Notes: generated by a model not told the origin, from the sequence alone. A DNA stretch of 64,000 bases from Duganella dendranthematis (GCF_012849375.1 NZ_CP051684.1:4898001-4962000); one strand, 5' to 3'. Shown: positions 41,545 through 52,142, counted from the stretch's first letter. Made by a program: numbers and translations.

Positions 41545-43080
41545 TCAGGCCGCGATCCAGCGGTAGGCGCAGCCGGCGCTGGCCAGTGCGGTAACGGCGC
41601 AGGCCAATGCCGCGACGTGAAAAGCGTCCAGCAGGGCAGCACCTTGGGCGCCGAGCACCGCCGCCAGCAGCGCGGTGGTGAACAAGCCGCCGGCGCGGGC
41701 TACAGCGCTGTTGAAGCCGGAGGCGACGCCGCTATGTGCGGCATCCACCGAGGACAGCACGGCGGTGGTCAGCGGCGCCACTGCGACGGCCATGCCGATG
41801 GCGATCACCAGCATGGCTGGCAGCGTGGTGGTCCAGTAGCTGCCGCCACCGATGCGCATCGCCAGCATGAAGCCGGCGGCGACGATGATCGGGCCGGCCG
41901 TCAGCGGCAAGCGTGGTCCTAGTTTGCCGGCCAGCCGACCCATGGTGGAGGAGGCGAGCGCAATTACCACCGGCAGCGGCAACAGCGCGGCGCCGGCTTC
42001 GCTGGCCGAGTAGTGGTCGTATTCGATCAGTACAAACGGCAGCACCAGCAGCAGTGCGCCCAGCGCGCCATACAACAGGAAAGTCATCAGATTGAGGCCG
42101 CTGAAACTGTGCGAGTGGAACAGCGACAGTGGCAGAATGGCGCTGTCGCCAGCGCGCTGCTCGACGCGCAGGAATAGCAGCATCAGCACCACGCCGACGA
42201 CGATTCCCAGGCCGGATTGCCAGTGCAGGCCGGCGCCGCTGGTAGCCACCGTCAGGCCCCAGGTAAGCGCCGCCAGGCCGATGCTGGCCGTGGCTGCGCC
42301 GGCGATGTCCAGCGTGGCGGCGGGCCTTGCCGCCGCTCTGGCCAATCCGGTCGCCGCATCGTCTGTCCGCAGATCGCCGGCCGCTGGGGCATCGGCGCGT
42401 AGATAGCGCAGGGCTAGCACGATGGTCGCTGCTGCCAGCGGCAAGTTGATGAAAAAGATCGCGCGCCATCCGGTGACGTCGACCAGCCAGCCGCCGAGCA
42501 AAGGGCCGATGGCGCCCGCCGCCGCGCCGACTGCGGCCCAGATGCCAATCGCCCGTCCACGCGCCTCGCCTTGAAAGTGCGTGCCGAGAATCGCCAGGCT
42601 GTTTGGCATCAGCAGCGCTGCGCCGGCGCCTTGGACAATGCGTCCGGCCACTAGTAGGGTAGCCGTCGGCGCCAGCGCGCACCAGGCGGACGCCAGTGCG
42701 AACAAAGCCACGCCAAGCACCAGAATGCGGCGCCTGCCGAAACGGTCGCCAGCCGCGCCGCCCAGCAGCAAAAGGGCGCTAAGCGGCAGCAGGTAGCCGT
42801 TGATAATCCACGACAGCACGCCACCGTCGGCATGCAGACTGCGACCAATCGCCGGCAGGCCGACATTCACCACCGAGCCGTCAATGAAAGCCAGGCTGGA
42901 AGCCAGGATGGTGGTCGCCAGCACGATGCGCGGATGATCGGCGGGTGCCGGCGTGACCTCTGGTGCGCCGGCAGCTGCGGCAATGGCTCGGTCGCAGCCC
43001 TGATGCGGCACGGCGCTCATGGCGCGCCTGACGCGCGGCGGTGGGGCAAACAGCATTGTGCGGAATTCGTCATTTTTCAT
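41545..43080 (-). CDS. DHA2-family MFS multidrug exporter
   Basis: 511 residues from ATG 43080; starts at 43095, 43056 and 43020 are also in frame, and the AGGAG next to 43080 is very close, so the start is uncertain by up to 25 residues. A charged N-terminal tail of about 55 residues precedes about 14 TM segments. TM1 SSLAFIDGSVVNVGLPAIG, motif A LLGGAAGDRFGRRRILVLG, RIVQGAGAALLMPNSLAIL, and motif C GAIGPLLGGWLVDVTGWRAIFFINLP place it with EmrB/QacA exporters. Role: proton-linked efflux of toxic compounds. No regulator or adaptor gene lies beside it; divergent from the GH127-like gene. Confidence 0.92.
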   Translation of the reverse strand: MKNDEFRTMLFAPPPRVRRAMSAVPHQGCDRAIAAAAGAPEVTPAPADHPRIVLATTILASSLAFIDGSVVNVGLPAIGRSLHADGGVLSWIINGYLLPLSALLLLGGAAGDRFGRRRILVLGVALFALASAWCALAPTATLLVAGRIVQGAGAALLMPNSLAILGTHFQGEARGRAIGIWAAVGAAAGAIGPLLGGWLVDVTGWRAIFFINLPLAAATIVLALRYLRADAPAAGDLRTDDAATGLARAAARPAATLDIAGAATASIGLAALTWGLTVATSGAGLHWQSGLGIVVGVVLMLLFLRVEQRAGDSAILPLSLFHSHSFSGLNLMTFLLYGALGALLLVLPFVLIEYDHYSASEAGAALLPLPVVIALASSTMGRLAGKLGPRLPLTAGPIIVAAGFMLAMRIGGGSYWTTTLPAMLVIAIGMAVAVAPLTTAVLSSVDAAHSGVASGFNSAVARAGGLFTTALLAAVLGAQGAALLDAFHVAALACAVTALASAGCAYRWIAA

Positions 43081-43151
43081 GCTCCTGTCATGCAAGACGG
43101 GTGAAGAGGGACGCGGTACATTATCGGCATACTAATCTATTCAGGATTTCC

Positions 43152-45542
43152 ATGCGCGCCTTGTCGTCTTTCCATCATCGCCGCCTGGTGCTGCGCGGCG
43201 CCGCCGGCCTGGGCCTGGTCCCCGGATTGAGTGCCGCCAGCGCGGCCACCGTTGCCACCGGATTGGCCACCGCTGCCTCCAGCGTGCCGGCCACCGCCCA
43301 GGCGCTGCCGTTGTCGTCGGTGCGTCTGCTGCCTTCCGTGTACGCGGACGCCGTGCAGGCTAACCAGGCATACCTGCTGCGCTTGAGCGCCGACCGCTTC
43401 CTGCATAATTACCATCTGTTCGCCGGCCTGCCGGTCAAAGGCGCCATCTACGGCGGCTGGGAATCCGACACCATCGCCGGCGAAGGACTGGGCCACTACC
43501 TGTCCGCACTGTCGCTGATGTATGCGCAAACCGGCACGCCGGCGCTCAAGCCGCGCATCGATTACATCGTCGCCGAACTGGCACGCGTGCAGCAGGCGCA
43601 AGGCGACGGCTACGCGGCCGGCTTTATGCGCAAGCGCAAGGACGGCACAGTCGTCGACGGCAAGGAGATTTTCCCCGAAATCATGCGCGGCGAGATCCGC
43701 TCGGCGGGCTTTGACCTGAACGGCTGCTGGGTGCCGCTGTATAACTGGCACAAGGTATTTGCCGGCCTGTTCGACGCCCAAACCTACGCCGGCAACGATC
43801 AGGCGCTGCAAGTGGCGCTGGGCTTGGCCGGCTACATCGACAAAGTATTCGCGGCGCTGAATGACGAACAAGTGCAGCAGGTGCTGGGCTGCGAACATGG
43901 CGGCATCAACGAAAGCTTCGCCGAACTATATGCGCGCACGCAGGACAAACGCTGGCTGGCGCTGGCGCAGCGGCTGTATCACACCAAGGTGCTGCTGCCG
44001 CTGACGCAAGGCCGCGACGAACTGGCCAACCTGCACTCCAACACGCAGATCCCGAAATTGATCGGCCTCGCGCGACTGCATGAACTGACCGGCCGCCAGA
44101 GCGACGCCAACGCGGTGGACTTCTTCTGGAAGCGCGTCACGCAACATCACAGCTACGTCATTGGCGGCAACGGCGACCGCGAATACTTTTCGGCGCCGGA
44201 CACCATCGCCGCCCACATCACCGAGCAGACCTGCGAAGCCTGCTGCAGCTACAACATGCTGAAGATGACGCGTCATCTGTATAGCTGGGCGCCGGATGCC
44301 GCGTACTTCGACTACTATGAACGCACGCACCTCAATCACATCCTGGCGCATCAGAATCCGCGCACAGGCATGTTCACCTATATGACTCCGCTGATGTCCG
44401 GTGTGGCGCGCGAATACTCCAGCGAGGAGAATGATTTCTGGTGCTGCGTGTTGTCCGGCATGGAGAGCCACGCCAAACATGGCGATTCGATCTACTGGGA
44501 GAATGGCGATACATTGTTCGTCAACCTCTATATTCCATCGACGGTGGAGTGGAAAGCCGGTGCTGCGCAATTAGAACTGAACACGCGCTATCCGTATGAA
44601 GGCGATATCGACCTGAAGGTGCGCCGGCTGGCGGGGCAGCGCACGTTCACTGTCGCGCTGCGCATCCCGGCATGGGCCGCGCAGCATACGTTGCTGGTCA
44701 ACGGCAGGCCGCACAAGGCGCAGCAAGACAAGGGCTATGTGCTGATCCGCCGCCGCTGGCGCGCGGGCGACACGGTGCGCCTGTCGCTTCCGCTGGATCT
44801 GCGATTGGAATCGACCGCTGGCAATGACCATGTGGTGGCGCTGCTGCGCGGCCCGATGGTGCTGGCGGCCGATCTTGGCGCGGCCGACAAGCCGTTCGAC
44901 GGACTGGCGCCGGCGCTGGTCGGCGCGAATATTCTCGCTTCGTTTGCGCCGGCGGACAAGAGCAAGGCGCTTTACCGCAGCGTGGGCAGCGGCCGGCCGG
45001 GCGATATGAAGTTTGCGCCATTCTTCTCGCAGTACGAGCGGCGCGCGGCGGTGTACTTCAACGCCTACACGGAGTCGGAGTGGGCGGCGTCGGAGGTGGC
45101 CTTCCGCAAAGAAGAAGCGCGCCTCAAGGATTTGGCGGCACGATCGGTGGATGTGATGCACCTCGGCGAAATGCAGCCGGAGCGCGATCACGATCTGCAA
45201 TCGGACATCTCATATCCGGTGTCCTACCGTGGCCGCAACGGCCGCGATGCGCGCACCGGCGGCTACTTCAGCTTCCGCATGAAGTGCACGACCGGCCCGC
45301 TGGTGCTGCAAGCAAGCTACTGGGGAGAGGAACGCAACCGCGATTTCTACATTAGCGTGGACGGCGAACGGATCGCCCGCGTCATGCTGGATGGCAGCCA
45401 TCCGGGCGCGTTTATCGACGAGGAGTATCCGCTGCCGGAGCGCCTCACCAGCGGCAAGAGCAGCGTGGTGGTGCGCTTCGATCCTGAACCGGGGCACACG
45501 GCCGGTCCGGTGTTTGGCGTGCGGCTCTTTACTTCTTCTTGA
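43152..45542 (+). CDS. Exported GH127-like (DUF1680) glycosidase, probable beta-L-arabinofuranosidase
   Basis: 796 residues from ATG 43152. The N-terminus HHRRLVLRGAAGLGLVPGL looks like a twin-arginine signal, with a low-complexity Ala/Thr stretch to about residue 50. The catalytic (alpha/alpha)6 domain covers about 55-500: YGGWESDTIAGEGLGHYLSAL, ITEQTCEACCSYNMLKMTR and DFWCCVLSGMESHAKHG. By comparison with HypBA1 the zinc and nucleophile site should be E362, C364, C431 and C432, all present. C-terminal beta domains follow (MVLAADLG and later). Role: release of beta-L-arabinofuranose or a similar sugar from plant glycans in the periplasm. Its stop overlaps the convergent AsmA gene by 14 bases. 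Confidence 0.92.
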   Translation: MRALSSFHHRRLVLRGAAGLGLVPGLSAASAATVATGLATAASSVPATAQALPLSSVRLLPSVYADAVQANQAYLLRLSADRFLHNYHLFAGLPVKGAIYGGWESDTIAGEGLGHYLSALSLMYAQTGTPALKPRIDYIVAELARVQQAQGDGYAAGFMRKRKDGTVVDGKEIFPEIMRGEIRSAGFDLNGCWVPLYNWHKVFAGLFDAQTYAGNDQALQVALGLAGYIDKVFAALNDEQVQQVLGCEHGGINESFAELYARTQDKRWLALAQRLYHTKVLLPLTQGRDELANLHSNTQIPKLIGLARLHELTGRQSDANAVDFFWKRVTQHHSYVIGGNGDREYFSAPDTIAAHITEQTCEACCSYNMLKMTRHLYSWAPDAAYFDYYERTHLNHILAHQNPRTGMFTYMTPLMSGVAREYSSEENDFWCCVLSGMESHAKHGDSIYWENGDTLFVNLYIPSTVEWKAGAAQLELNTRYPYEGDIDLKVRRLAGQRTFTVALRIPAWAAQHTLLVNGRPHKAQQDKGYVLIRRRWRAGDTVRLSLPLDLRLESTAGNDHVVALLRGPMVLAADLGAADKPFDGLAPALVGANILASFAPADKSKALYRSVGSGRPGDMKFAPFFSQYERRAAVYFNAYTESEWAASEVAFRKEEARLKDLAARSVDVMHLGEMQPERDHDLQSDISYPVSYRGRNGRDARTGGYFSFRMKCTTGPLVLQASYWGEERNRDFYISVDGERIARVMLDGSHPGAFIDEEYPLPERLTSGKSSVVVRFDPEPGHTAGPVFGVRLFTSS

Positions 45543-47544
45543 TCGGCTGCGTCTTCGCTTCGTTGCGGGTCTTGTTGGCTTGCGCCAGCAGGGCGCCGCA
45601 GTCCACTGAATCGACCTTGCCGGTATTGATCAGCGGGATCACGGCCGCCAGCGGATTGACGATGCTGGCCAGCGCCACGGCGGCGCCGGCTTTGAGCGCC
45701 AGCGGGCCTTTTTGCGGGCCGACGTCCGGATTGGTGAAAGTGCCCCTTGCGTATAGCGGCGTGCGCAGCGAAATAATGCGTACGCCCTTGGTTTGCGGAC
45801 GAACGTCCAGGTCCAGCGTCTCTTTGGCCAAGTCCACATTGCCGCTGACGTTGATGATTGCTTCCTGCGTATCGACCACGAAGCGGCGCGCGTCCGCCTT
45901 GCCGTGTTCCACCACGAAGTCGCCGGCCAGGCAGTTCAGCTGCACCTGACGGTCGCCGAACAATTTGACGAACACCAGGTTGGCGACGTTCAGGCCTGCG
46001 GCTTCCAGAATGAATTTGCTGACCGAGCCTTCGCTGACGGTGGTCCCCAGTTCACCGCTGGACGTCGCCAGCATGGCAGACACGGAATTGCCTTTGCCGG
46101 CCAGCGCGGCGTCTGCGCTGACTTCACCAACGCTGGCCTTCATCGATTCCAGTTTCGGGAACAGCTGGTTGATCTTGAGGTGGCGCGCCGCCATGCGGAT
46201 ATCGGCGTCGATTACCTTCTGGCGGCCATCGAGCTTGATGTTGGAGGTGATGTCGCCGCCGGCCATGCCGAAGTTGAGTGGCGTCAGCGTCAGCACCTTG
46301 TTGTTCATCTTGATGTGTGCCTGGATGTCGTTAAGCGGAATGTCATGCGTGCGGATCAGCTTTTTGCCATTGAATTTGACGTCGGCATCCAGCGCATCCC
46401 ATTTGGCGGTGTTGAATTGTTCAACCGGCAGCGCTTTGTCGTCTGGCTGATTTTTCGCTTTGCCGCGATTGGCTTTGCTTTCGTTACTCTCCGCGCCGAT
46501 GGTTGGCCCCAGATCTTCCAGTCGCAATTGACGTGACGTCAGTTCGCCGGTGAGCATCGGGCGCGGTTTGCGCGGGCTGTAGGCCAGCGTGCCTTCCAGA
46601 TCGCTGCCGCCCACAGTGCCGGTGAAGTTTTTGTAAGTCCAGTTCCAGACAGCGCCGGATTTTTTACCGATCAGGCGACCAGTGGTGGCGTAGGGTGGCG
46701 TTTCCGGCAGCAGCACGCCAGTCAGCGGATACAGGTCGGCCATGCTGGCGCCGCCCAGCGACAGTTTCAGATCAAGACCGGCCGGCGCGCGCGGGTCGGT
46801 CAGCATGCCTTCCACGGCGATTTTGTTTTTACCCAGGTTGGCGTTGGCCTGCACCGGGAATTGCGTGTGTTCGTCGGTTAGTGCCAGGACTTTACCGACT
46901 TTGCCGCCGCCGGTGACCGGCGCGTTGCGGTAGCTGCCGCTAAGGTCGAACTTGATGCCGTATTTTTGCGCGTCGACGCCTTCGTTGATGCCGCTGGCTT
47001 TGGCGCGCAGATCGAGTTTGATGCCGTCGTCGAGGTAGCGCAGATCGCCGTCTCCCAGCGTCAGGCGCTGGATATCGACGTCCCATTCGGATGGGCCGTT
47101 GTCCTTGAAGGTCCATGTGTTGCTGCCGTCGGCCCGGCGTTGTGCGGCCAGCGTGATTTTGTCGACGGCGAGGTCGGTGATGACCACTTCCTTGTGCAGC
47201 AGCGGCAGCGGGTGGATGGCCACCACGATGCTGCCGGCGCTGGCCAGTTTCGGGCCGGTGCTGGTCCAGTCAGGATTGGCGACGTAGACGTCATTGGCGC
47301 TGATGCGTGGGCGCGGCACGTAGCGTCGCCAGCCATGTTCGGCGGCGCTGCCCTGTTCCCAATGCACCCGCAAGTCGCCGTTGATGGCGAATTCGCGGCC
47401 GATGCTGTCGGACACGCGATGGTTAATCCAGGGCCGCGCACGGTTCCAGTCGAACGTCAGCACGAAGATGACGATCGCCACCAGCACCAACAGGAGCGTG
47501 ACGAGCAGGCCAGCGAATATTTTAAGTGGGCGCGATTTTTTCAT
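45529..47544 (-). CDS. AsmA-family inner-membrane-anchored protein
   Basis: 671 residues. One N-terminal TM (about 8-30: IFAGLLVTLLLVLVAIVIFVL) anchors a large periplasmic part. DWNRARPWINHRVSDSIGREFAINGDL is the AsmA N-terminal signature, and the C-terminal third (ADARRFVVDTQEAIINVSGNVDLAKETLDLDVRP, KGVRIISLRTPLYARGTFTNPDVG) matches the AsmA C-terminal domain. The repeated beta-groove fold is related to lipid-transfer proteins, and AsmA proteins help maintain outer-membrane lipid balance. The end is Lys-rich (QPIKKK). Followed upstream by the Lhr gene, 57 bases away on the same strand. Confidence 0.92.
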   Translation of the reverse strand: MKKSRPLKIFAGLLVTLLLVLVAIVIFVLTFDWNRARPWINHRVSDSIGREFAINGDLRVHWEQGSAAEHGWRRYVPRPRISANDVYVANPDWTSTGPKLASAGSIVVAIHPLPLLHKEVVITDLAVDKITLAAQRRADGSNTWTFKDNGPSEWDVDIQRLTLGDGDLRYLDDGIKLDLRAKASGINEGVDAQKYGIKFDLSGSYRNAPVTGGGKVGKVLALTDEHTQFPVQANANLGKNKIAVEGMLTDPRAPAGLDLKLSLGGASMADLYPLTGVLLPETPPYATTGRLIGKKSGAVWNWTYKNFTGTVGGSDLEGTLAYSPRKPRPMLTGELTSRQLRLEDLGPTIGAESNESKANRGKAKNQPDDKALPVEQFNTAKWDALDADVKFNGKKLIRTHDIPLNDIQAHIKMNNKVLTLTPLNFGMAGGDITSNIKLDGRQKVIDADIRMAARHLKINQLFPKLESMKASVGEVSADAALAGKGNSVSAMLATSSGELGTTVSEGSVSKFILEAAGLNVANLVFVKLFGDRQVQLNCLAGDFVVEHGKADARRFVVDTQEAIINVSGNVDLAKETLDLDVRPQTKGVRIISLRTPLYARGTFTNPDVGPQKGPLALKAGAAVALASIVNPLAAVIPLINTGKVDSVDCGALLAQANKTRNEAKTQPIKKK

Positions 47545-47600
47545 GACTACCGATGCTACGCCTCCATGGGCGTCGCTTATGTGCGGTACGCCACAATAGG

Positions 47601-50600
47601 CTAAATGCTGGCGTGTTTGCCGACCAGCCAGGCGTGCAGCAATTCGCGGTCCGACGTGTCTGGCGCGTAGTGGAATTTGCCTGCGACCTGGGTGGCAATG
47701 GGGGCGCCGTCACGGAACAGCAGGCGGTTGCCGGCCAGCGCCGGGACTTTGTCGCCGGGCAGCAGGGTGCCGCACAAGTTGAGCGGGTCGACGGCGGAGA
47801 TGCAGACGTAGCTGCCGTCATGCGGCCGGCGGCGCATTTCGCGCAGCAGGGGAATGGCTTCCGGCAGGGCGAATTGTTCGCCTGAGAGGCCGGCCACGAA
47901 GCGGCCGCCACGGATTTCGCCGCGTGCTTCCAGGCGGTGGTAGATGGGCAGCAGTTCGCGCCAGCTAGGCATCCAGCCAGCTTCGCGCTCCAGTAGACGC
48001 CAGAACATCACGCCGTAGCGGCGCAGCAGCGTCATGGCGATGTGTTCCAGCGTGTCCGGATCGGTGCGCGGCTTGCGGCCAGGTGGCGCGGGACGTGCGG
48101 CCGGCAGCGCGATTGCGTGCGGGGCCGTGGCCAGCGGCGTCTGCGCGCTGGGGGCGGTGGCTGTCAGGGAGGGGATGCTGTCTTCATCGCTGCTGGCGGT
48201 GGGGATAGCGGTTTCAATCGCCCGCACCGTGATGGTCAGGTTGTCGCCACGACGGACCAGCGCCCAGCGGCCGGCTTCCTCCATTGTCGGTCCGGCGCCA
48301 CGGCGGCGGCGCTTGTCGTTGCTGGCGCGCTTGTTGGCCGGCACCAGCATGGCGCGCAGGCCGGCGTAGCTGTCGGCGTTGACCAGGCCTGTGGCGACCA
48401 GTTCGCCCAGCGTGTTCTCCAGTTCCACCGGCAGCAAGCGGGCGTCGTGCGACAGTTCATCGAAGAACATTGCGCCGTCGCGCCGCAGCGCCTCCAGCAC
48501 GCGCGCGGCGCGGGGCGATACTTCCACCTGATCCGACACGGCGGGCAGCGCATGCCACAGCGCCAGTTGACGGCGCGGCAGCAGCACCAACGGCGTATTG
48601 CGCACCGGCCCGCCGACAGCGCTGGACGGCGCGCCGACCCGCGTCCAGACGATTTTGCCGGCGCGGCACAAGTCGTCCAGCCACAGCGAGGAGTAGTCCT
48701 GCACGCGTAGGGCCAGCAGATCGCTTTCCCAGGCGCCGGCGGCGGCTTCGTAGCCTTCCAGTTGCGCCAGCGCTTGCGGCAGTGCGTCCGGGCCCTTGAG
48801 TTGCGCATCTGGCGTCAGGTGCTGCCACTCGAACAGGAAGCGCATGAAGTCTTGGCGTTCCACCGGCTCGATCTCGCGCCGCAGGCGTTTGATGGTGTAG
48901 CGGTGGATGCGGGCCAGCAGGTGGCGCTCGCACCATTCCTCGACGGCGGCGCCGGGCGTGAAGCGGCCTCGCATCACGTAGCCTTCGGTTTCCAGTTGCG
49001 TCAGCGCGATGGTTACCGTGGACGCGGTAAGGCCGAGCGGTGCGGCAATCGCGGCCACGGTCTGCGGCCCGGTGCCGCCCAGCCGCGCGCGCAGAATCTC
49101 CACCAGCGCAGCATCGCGCGTCCATTCTTCTGCCGCAGCCAGCGCCCCGATGCGCAAGGCAAGCCCATCCCCAGCGGTCTGCGCATCGCCAGCGACCAGC
49201 GTCCCGGCGGCGAGGCGCGCGGTCAGTAGCGGCGTGGCGTCGGCTGCCGGATAGGCTGCGCTCAGGCAGGGCAGCCGCTCCAGCGCGACCCACAGATCGG
49301 CGCCGCTGGCGGCGTCGCGTAGGCGCGTGGCGCGGCCGGTGGCGGCGAGGCCTTCCAGCCATGCAGGCCAGCCTTCCGCGCGCGTCGCCTCGTCATGCGT
49401 GACGCAAGCCAGCGACATCAGCGCTTCGTGCATCTCATCGTTATTGCGCACCGACGGCCAGGCTTCCTCCGCCACCGCTGCAATCGCGCCAGAATCCAGC
49501 GCACCCAGATCATCGGTGGATGCCGGATCGGTCCAGCGCCGGTTGATCACCGCCTGCGCGCGCCGCTCTTCCAACGGCGCATCGTCCAGGAACGCATACG
49601 GCCGCGCATTCAGAATCTCCATCGCCAGCGGCGACGGCGCCGGCAGATCGCGTGACAGCAGCCGCACCTCGCCAGCCTCCATGCGTCGCAACAGCGCCAG
49701 CCAGCCTTCGCTGTCCATCGCCTCGTGCAGGCAGTCGTCCAGCGTCTGGTCCACCAGCGGATGGCTGGGCAGCTCGCGCTCGCCGACAATATTCTCCAGG
49801 CACGCCGCCTGATCGGGAAACACCGCCGCCAGCAAATCGTCGCTCTTCATGCGCATCAGTTGCGGCGCCACTTTGCGGCCACCGGCAAAGCGCGGCAAGG
49901 CCAGCGACGTGGTCGCGTTCCAGCGCCACCGCACATTGAACAGTGGCGCGTCCAGCAAAGCCTGAATCAGAATATGCTCCGCCGTGGTGGACCGCAGATA
50001 GCGCCACACCTCATCCAGCGGAAAGCTATGACTCTCCGACAGCGACAGCACAATCGCGTCCTCGGTGGCCGCAGCCTGCAATTCAAAGTTAAAGGTGCGG
50101 CAGAAGCGCTTGCGCAGCGCCAGTCCCCAGGCGCGGTTGACGCGGCTCCCGTACGGCGCATGCACCACCAGCTGCATGCCGCCCGATTCGTCAAAGAAGC
50201 GCTCCATCACCAGCGTATCGCGGGTGGGCAGGGCGCCCAGCGTGGCGCGCGACCGCGCCATGTAATCGGCGATCTGGCGCGCAGCATCGTCGCGCAGTCC
50301 CAGATGCTCGGCCAGCCAGTCAACCACGCGTTCCAGCGCGGCATCGCCATCGCTGTCACCATCGCCGGCCAGTAAGCGGTCAATCTCGCCGCGCAAGCGC
50401 GCCACGCCGATTGACAGCTCGTCGGTGCGGCCAGGCGCTTCCCCCAGCCAGAACGGGATATTCGGCGCCGCGCCATGCGCATCCTCCACCCGAACCTTGC
50501 CGGCTTCAATGCGCTGGATGCGGTAGGACGTATTCCCAAGCTGGAAAACATCGCCGGCCAGGCTCTCGACCGCAAAATCTTCGTGCACCGTGCCGATGTT

Positions 50601-52142
50601 CTGGCCCTGCGGTTCCAGCATCACCGTGTAATCGGCGTTGTCCGGAATGGTCCCGCCGGACATCACTGCCGTCATCTTGCCGCCGCGCCGTCCGCGCATC
50701 GTGCCGCTCACCGTGTCGCGGTGCAGATAGGAGCCGCGCACGCCTTGGCGGCTGGTGTAGCCGTCGGTGAGCATGTGCAGCACATCGTCATAATGCTGGC
50801 GGTCCAGTTGCGCATACGGCGATGCTTGCCGCAGCAGGGCAAACAGCTCATCCTCGCGCCACTCGCGACAGGCCACTTCCGCCACGATCTGTTGCGCCAG
50901 CACGTCCAGCGGCGCCGGCGGAATGCGCAACGCGTCCAGCTCATTGCGGCGCACGCAGTCCAGCAGCGCCGTGCATTCAATCAGATCGTCGCGTGAGGTC
51001 GGGAATAGCCGGCCCTTGGGCAGGCCGCCCACATGGTGGCCCGATCGGCCCACGCGTTGCAGGAAGGAGGCGATGCTGCGCGGCGAACCAATCTGGCACA
51101 CCAGATCCACATCGCCGATGTCGATGCCCAGCTCCAGCGACGCGGTGGCGATCAGCACCTGCAATTCGCCGCGCTTGAGGCGCTGCTCGGCATCGAGCCG
51201 GTATTCCTTGGCCAGGCTGCCGTGGTGCGCCGCCACGTGTTCTGCGCCGAGACGGTCGGCCAGGTGGCGCGCCATGCGCTCGGCCATGCGCCGGGTGTTG
51301 ACGAAGACCAGCGTGGTGCGATGCATGACGGTCAGTTCGGCCAGCCGGTCGTAGACGCGTTCCCACACGTCGTTTGCCATCACCGCTTCCAGCGGCACCG
51401 GCGGCAGTTCCAGGTTGAGGTCACGCGCGCGCACATGGCCCACGTCTACCACCGCGCACGGCCGCCCGGCGCCGGCCAGGAAGTGGGCCACCGCCGATAT
51501 CGGCTTCTGCGTAGCCGACAGGCCGACCCGCACCGGCGGCTGCGCGCACAGCGCAGCGAGCCGCTCCAGGCTGAGCGACAGGTGGCTGCCACGCTTGCTG
51601 CCGGCGACCGCGTGAATCTCGTCGACGATCACCGTGCGCACGCCAGCCAGCATGGCGCGGCCGCTGTCGGAGCCCAGCAGCACGTAGAGCGACTCCGGCG
51701 TCGACACCAGGATGTGCGGGGCGCGCCGGCGCATGGCGTTGCGTTCGGTCTGGGTGGTGTCGCCGGTGCGTACGGCGGTGCGGATGCCGTGCGGCGGCAA
51801 ATTCAAGGCCTCCAGTTCGCGGCCGATGCCTTCCAGTGGCGCCAGCAGGTTGACCCGGATGTCGTTCGACAGCGCCTTGAGCGGCGACACGTACAGTACC
51901 CGCGTCTCATCCGGCAGCGGCGCGTTACGGCTCTCCCGCACCAGCGCGTCGATGGCGGCCAGGAACGCGGTCAGGGTTTTGCCGGAACCGGTCGGCGCGG
52001 CGATCAGCGTGGTGCGGCCGGCCTGGATGTGCGGCCAGGCCTGGCGCTGCGCCTCGGTGGCGTCGGGGAAGGCCGCGTCGAACCACGCCGAGACGGCAGG
52101 GTGGAAGTGATACGCGTGGGCGGCGGGCATGGCTTCTGTCAT
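47601..52142 (-). CDS. lhr: Lhr-type DEAD/DEAH-box ATP-dependent helicase
   Basis: 1513 residues, the full size of Lhr. Helicase motifs: Q-like ATEAQRQAWPHI region, Walker A APTGSGKT (about 49-56), Ia YVSPLKALSNDIR, Walker B/II VDEIHAVAG, III GLSATQKP, then the second RecA domain with VFVNTRRMAERMA, ASLELGIDIGDVDLV and QRVGRSGHHVGG. The winged-helix and Lhr-specific beta domain follow (EPQGQNIGTVHEDFAVES), then the long C-terminal half with tandem WH folds. Role: 3'-5' DNA translocase and RNA:DNA helicase in DNA repair. The start is ATG 52142 or 52130; neither has a strong ribosome site. An Asp/Ser-Ala-rich linker near residues 1310-1350 (TASSDEDSIPSLTATAPSA) joins the last domain. Confidence 0.95.
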   Translation of the reverse strand: MTEAMPAAHAYHFHPAVSAWFDAAFPDATEAQRQAWPHIQAGRTTLIAAPTGSGKTLTAFLAAIDALVRESRNAPLPDETRVLYVSPLKALSNDIRVNLLAPLEGIGRELEALNLPPHGIRTAVRTGDTTQTERNAMRRRAPHILVSTPESLYVLLGSDSGRAMLAGVRTVIVDEIHAVAGSKRGSHLSLSLERLAALCAQPPVRVGLSATQKPISAVAHFLAGAGRPCAVVDVGHVRARDLNLELPPVPLEAVMANDVWERVYDRLAELTVMHRTTLVFVNTRRMAERMARHLADRLGAEHVAAHHGSLAKEYRLDAEQRLKRGELQVLIATASLELGIDIGDVDLVCQIGSPRSIASFLQRVGRSGHHVGGLPKGRLFPTSRDDLIECTALLDCVRRNELDALRIPPAPLDVLAQQIVAEVACREWREDELFALLRQASPYAQLDRQHYDDVLHMLTDGYTSRQGVRGSYLHRDTVSGTMRGRRGGKMTAVMSGGTIPDNADYTVMLEPQGQNIGTVHEDFAVESLAGDVFQLGNTSYRIQRIEAGKVRVEDAHGAAPNIPFWLGEAPGRTDELSIGVARLRGEIDRLLAGDGDSDGDAALERVVDWLAEHLGLRDDAARQIADYMARSRATLGALPTRDTLVMERFFDESGGMQLVVHAPYGSRVNRAWGLALRKRFCRTFNFELQAAATEDAIVLSLSESHSFPLDEVWRYLRSTTAEHILIQALLDAPLFNVRWRWNATTSLALPRFAGGRKVAPQLMRMKSDDLLAAVFPDQAACLENIVGERELPSHPLVDQTLDDCLHEAMDSEGWLALLRRMEAGEVRLLSRDLPAPSPLAMEILNARPYAFLDDAPLEERRAQAVINRRWTDPASTDDLGALDSGAIAAVAEEAWPSVRNNDEMHEALMSLACVTHDEATRAEGWPAWLEGLAATGRATRLRDAASGADLWVALERLPCLSAAYPAADATPLLTARLAAGTLVAGDAQTAGDGLALRIGALAAAEEWTRDAALVEILRARLGGTGPQTVAAIAAPLGLTASTVTIALTQLETEGYVMRGRFTPGAAVEEWCERHLLARIHRYTIKRLRREIEPVERQDFMRFLFEWQHLTPDAQLKGPDALPQALAQLEGYEAAAGAWESDLLALRVQDYSSLWLDDLCRAGKIVWTRVGAPSSAVGGPVRNTPLVLLPRRQLALWHALPAVSDQVEVSPRAARVLEALRRDGAMFFDELSHDARLLPVELENTLGELVATGLVNADSYAGLRAMLVPANKRASNDKRRRRGAGPTMEEAGRWALVRRGDNLTITVRAIETAIPTASSDEDSIPSLTATAPSAQTPLATAPHAIALPAARPAPPGRKPRTDPDTLEHIAMTLLRRYGVMFWRLLEREAGWMPSWRELLPIYHRLEARGEIRGGRFVAGLSGEQFALPEAIPLLREMRRRPHDGSYVCISAVDPLNLCGTLLPGDKVPALAGNRLLFRDGAPIATQVAGKFHYAPDTSDRELLHAWLVGKHASI

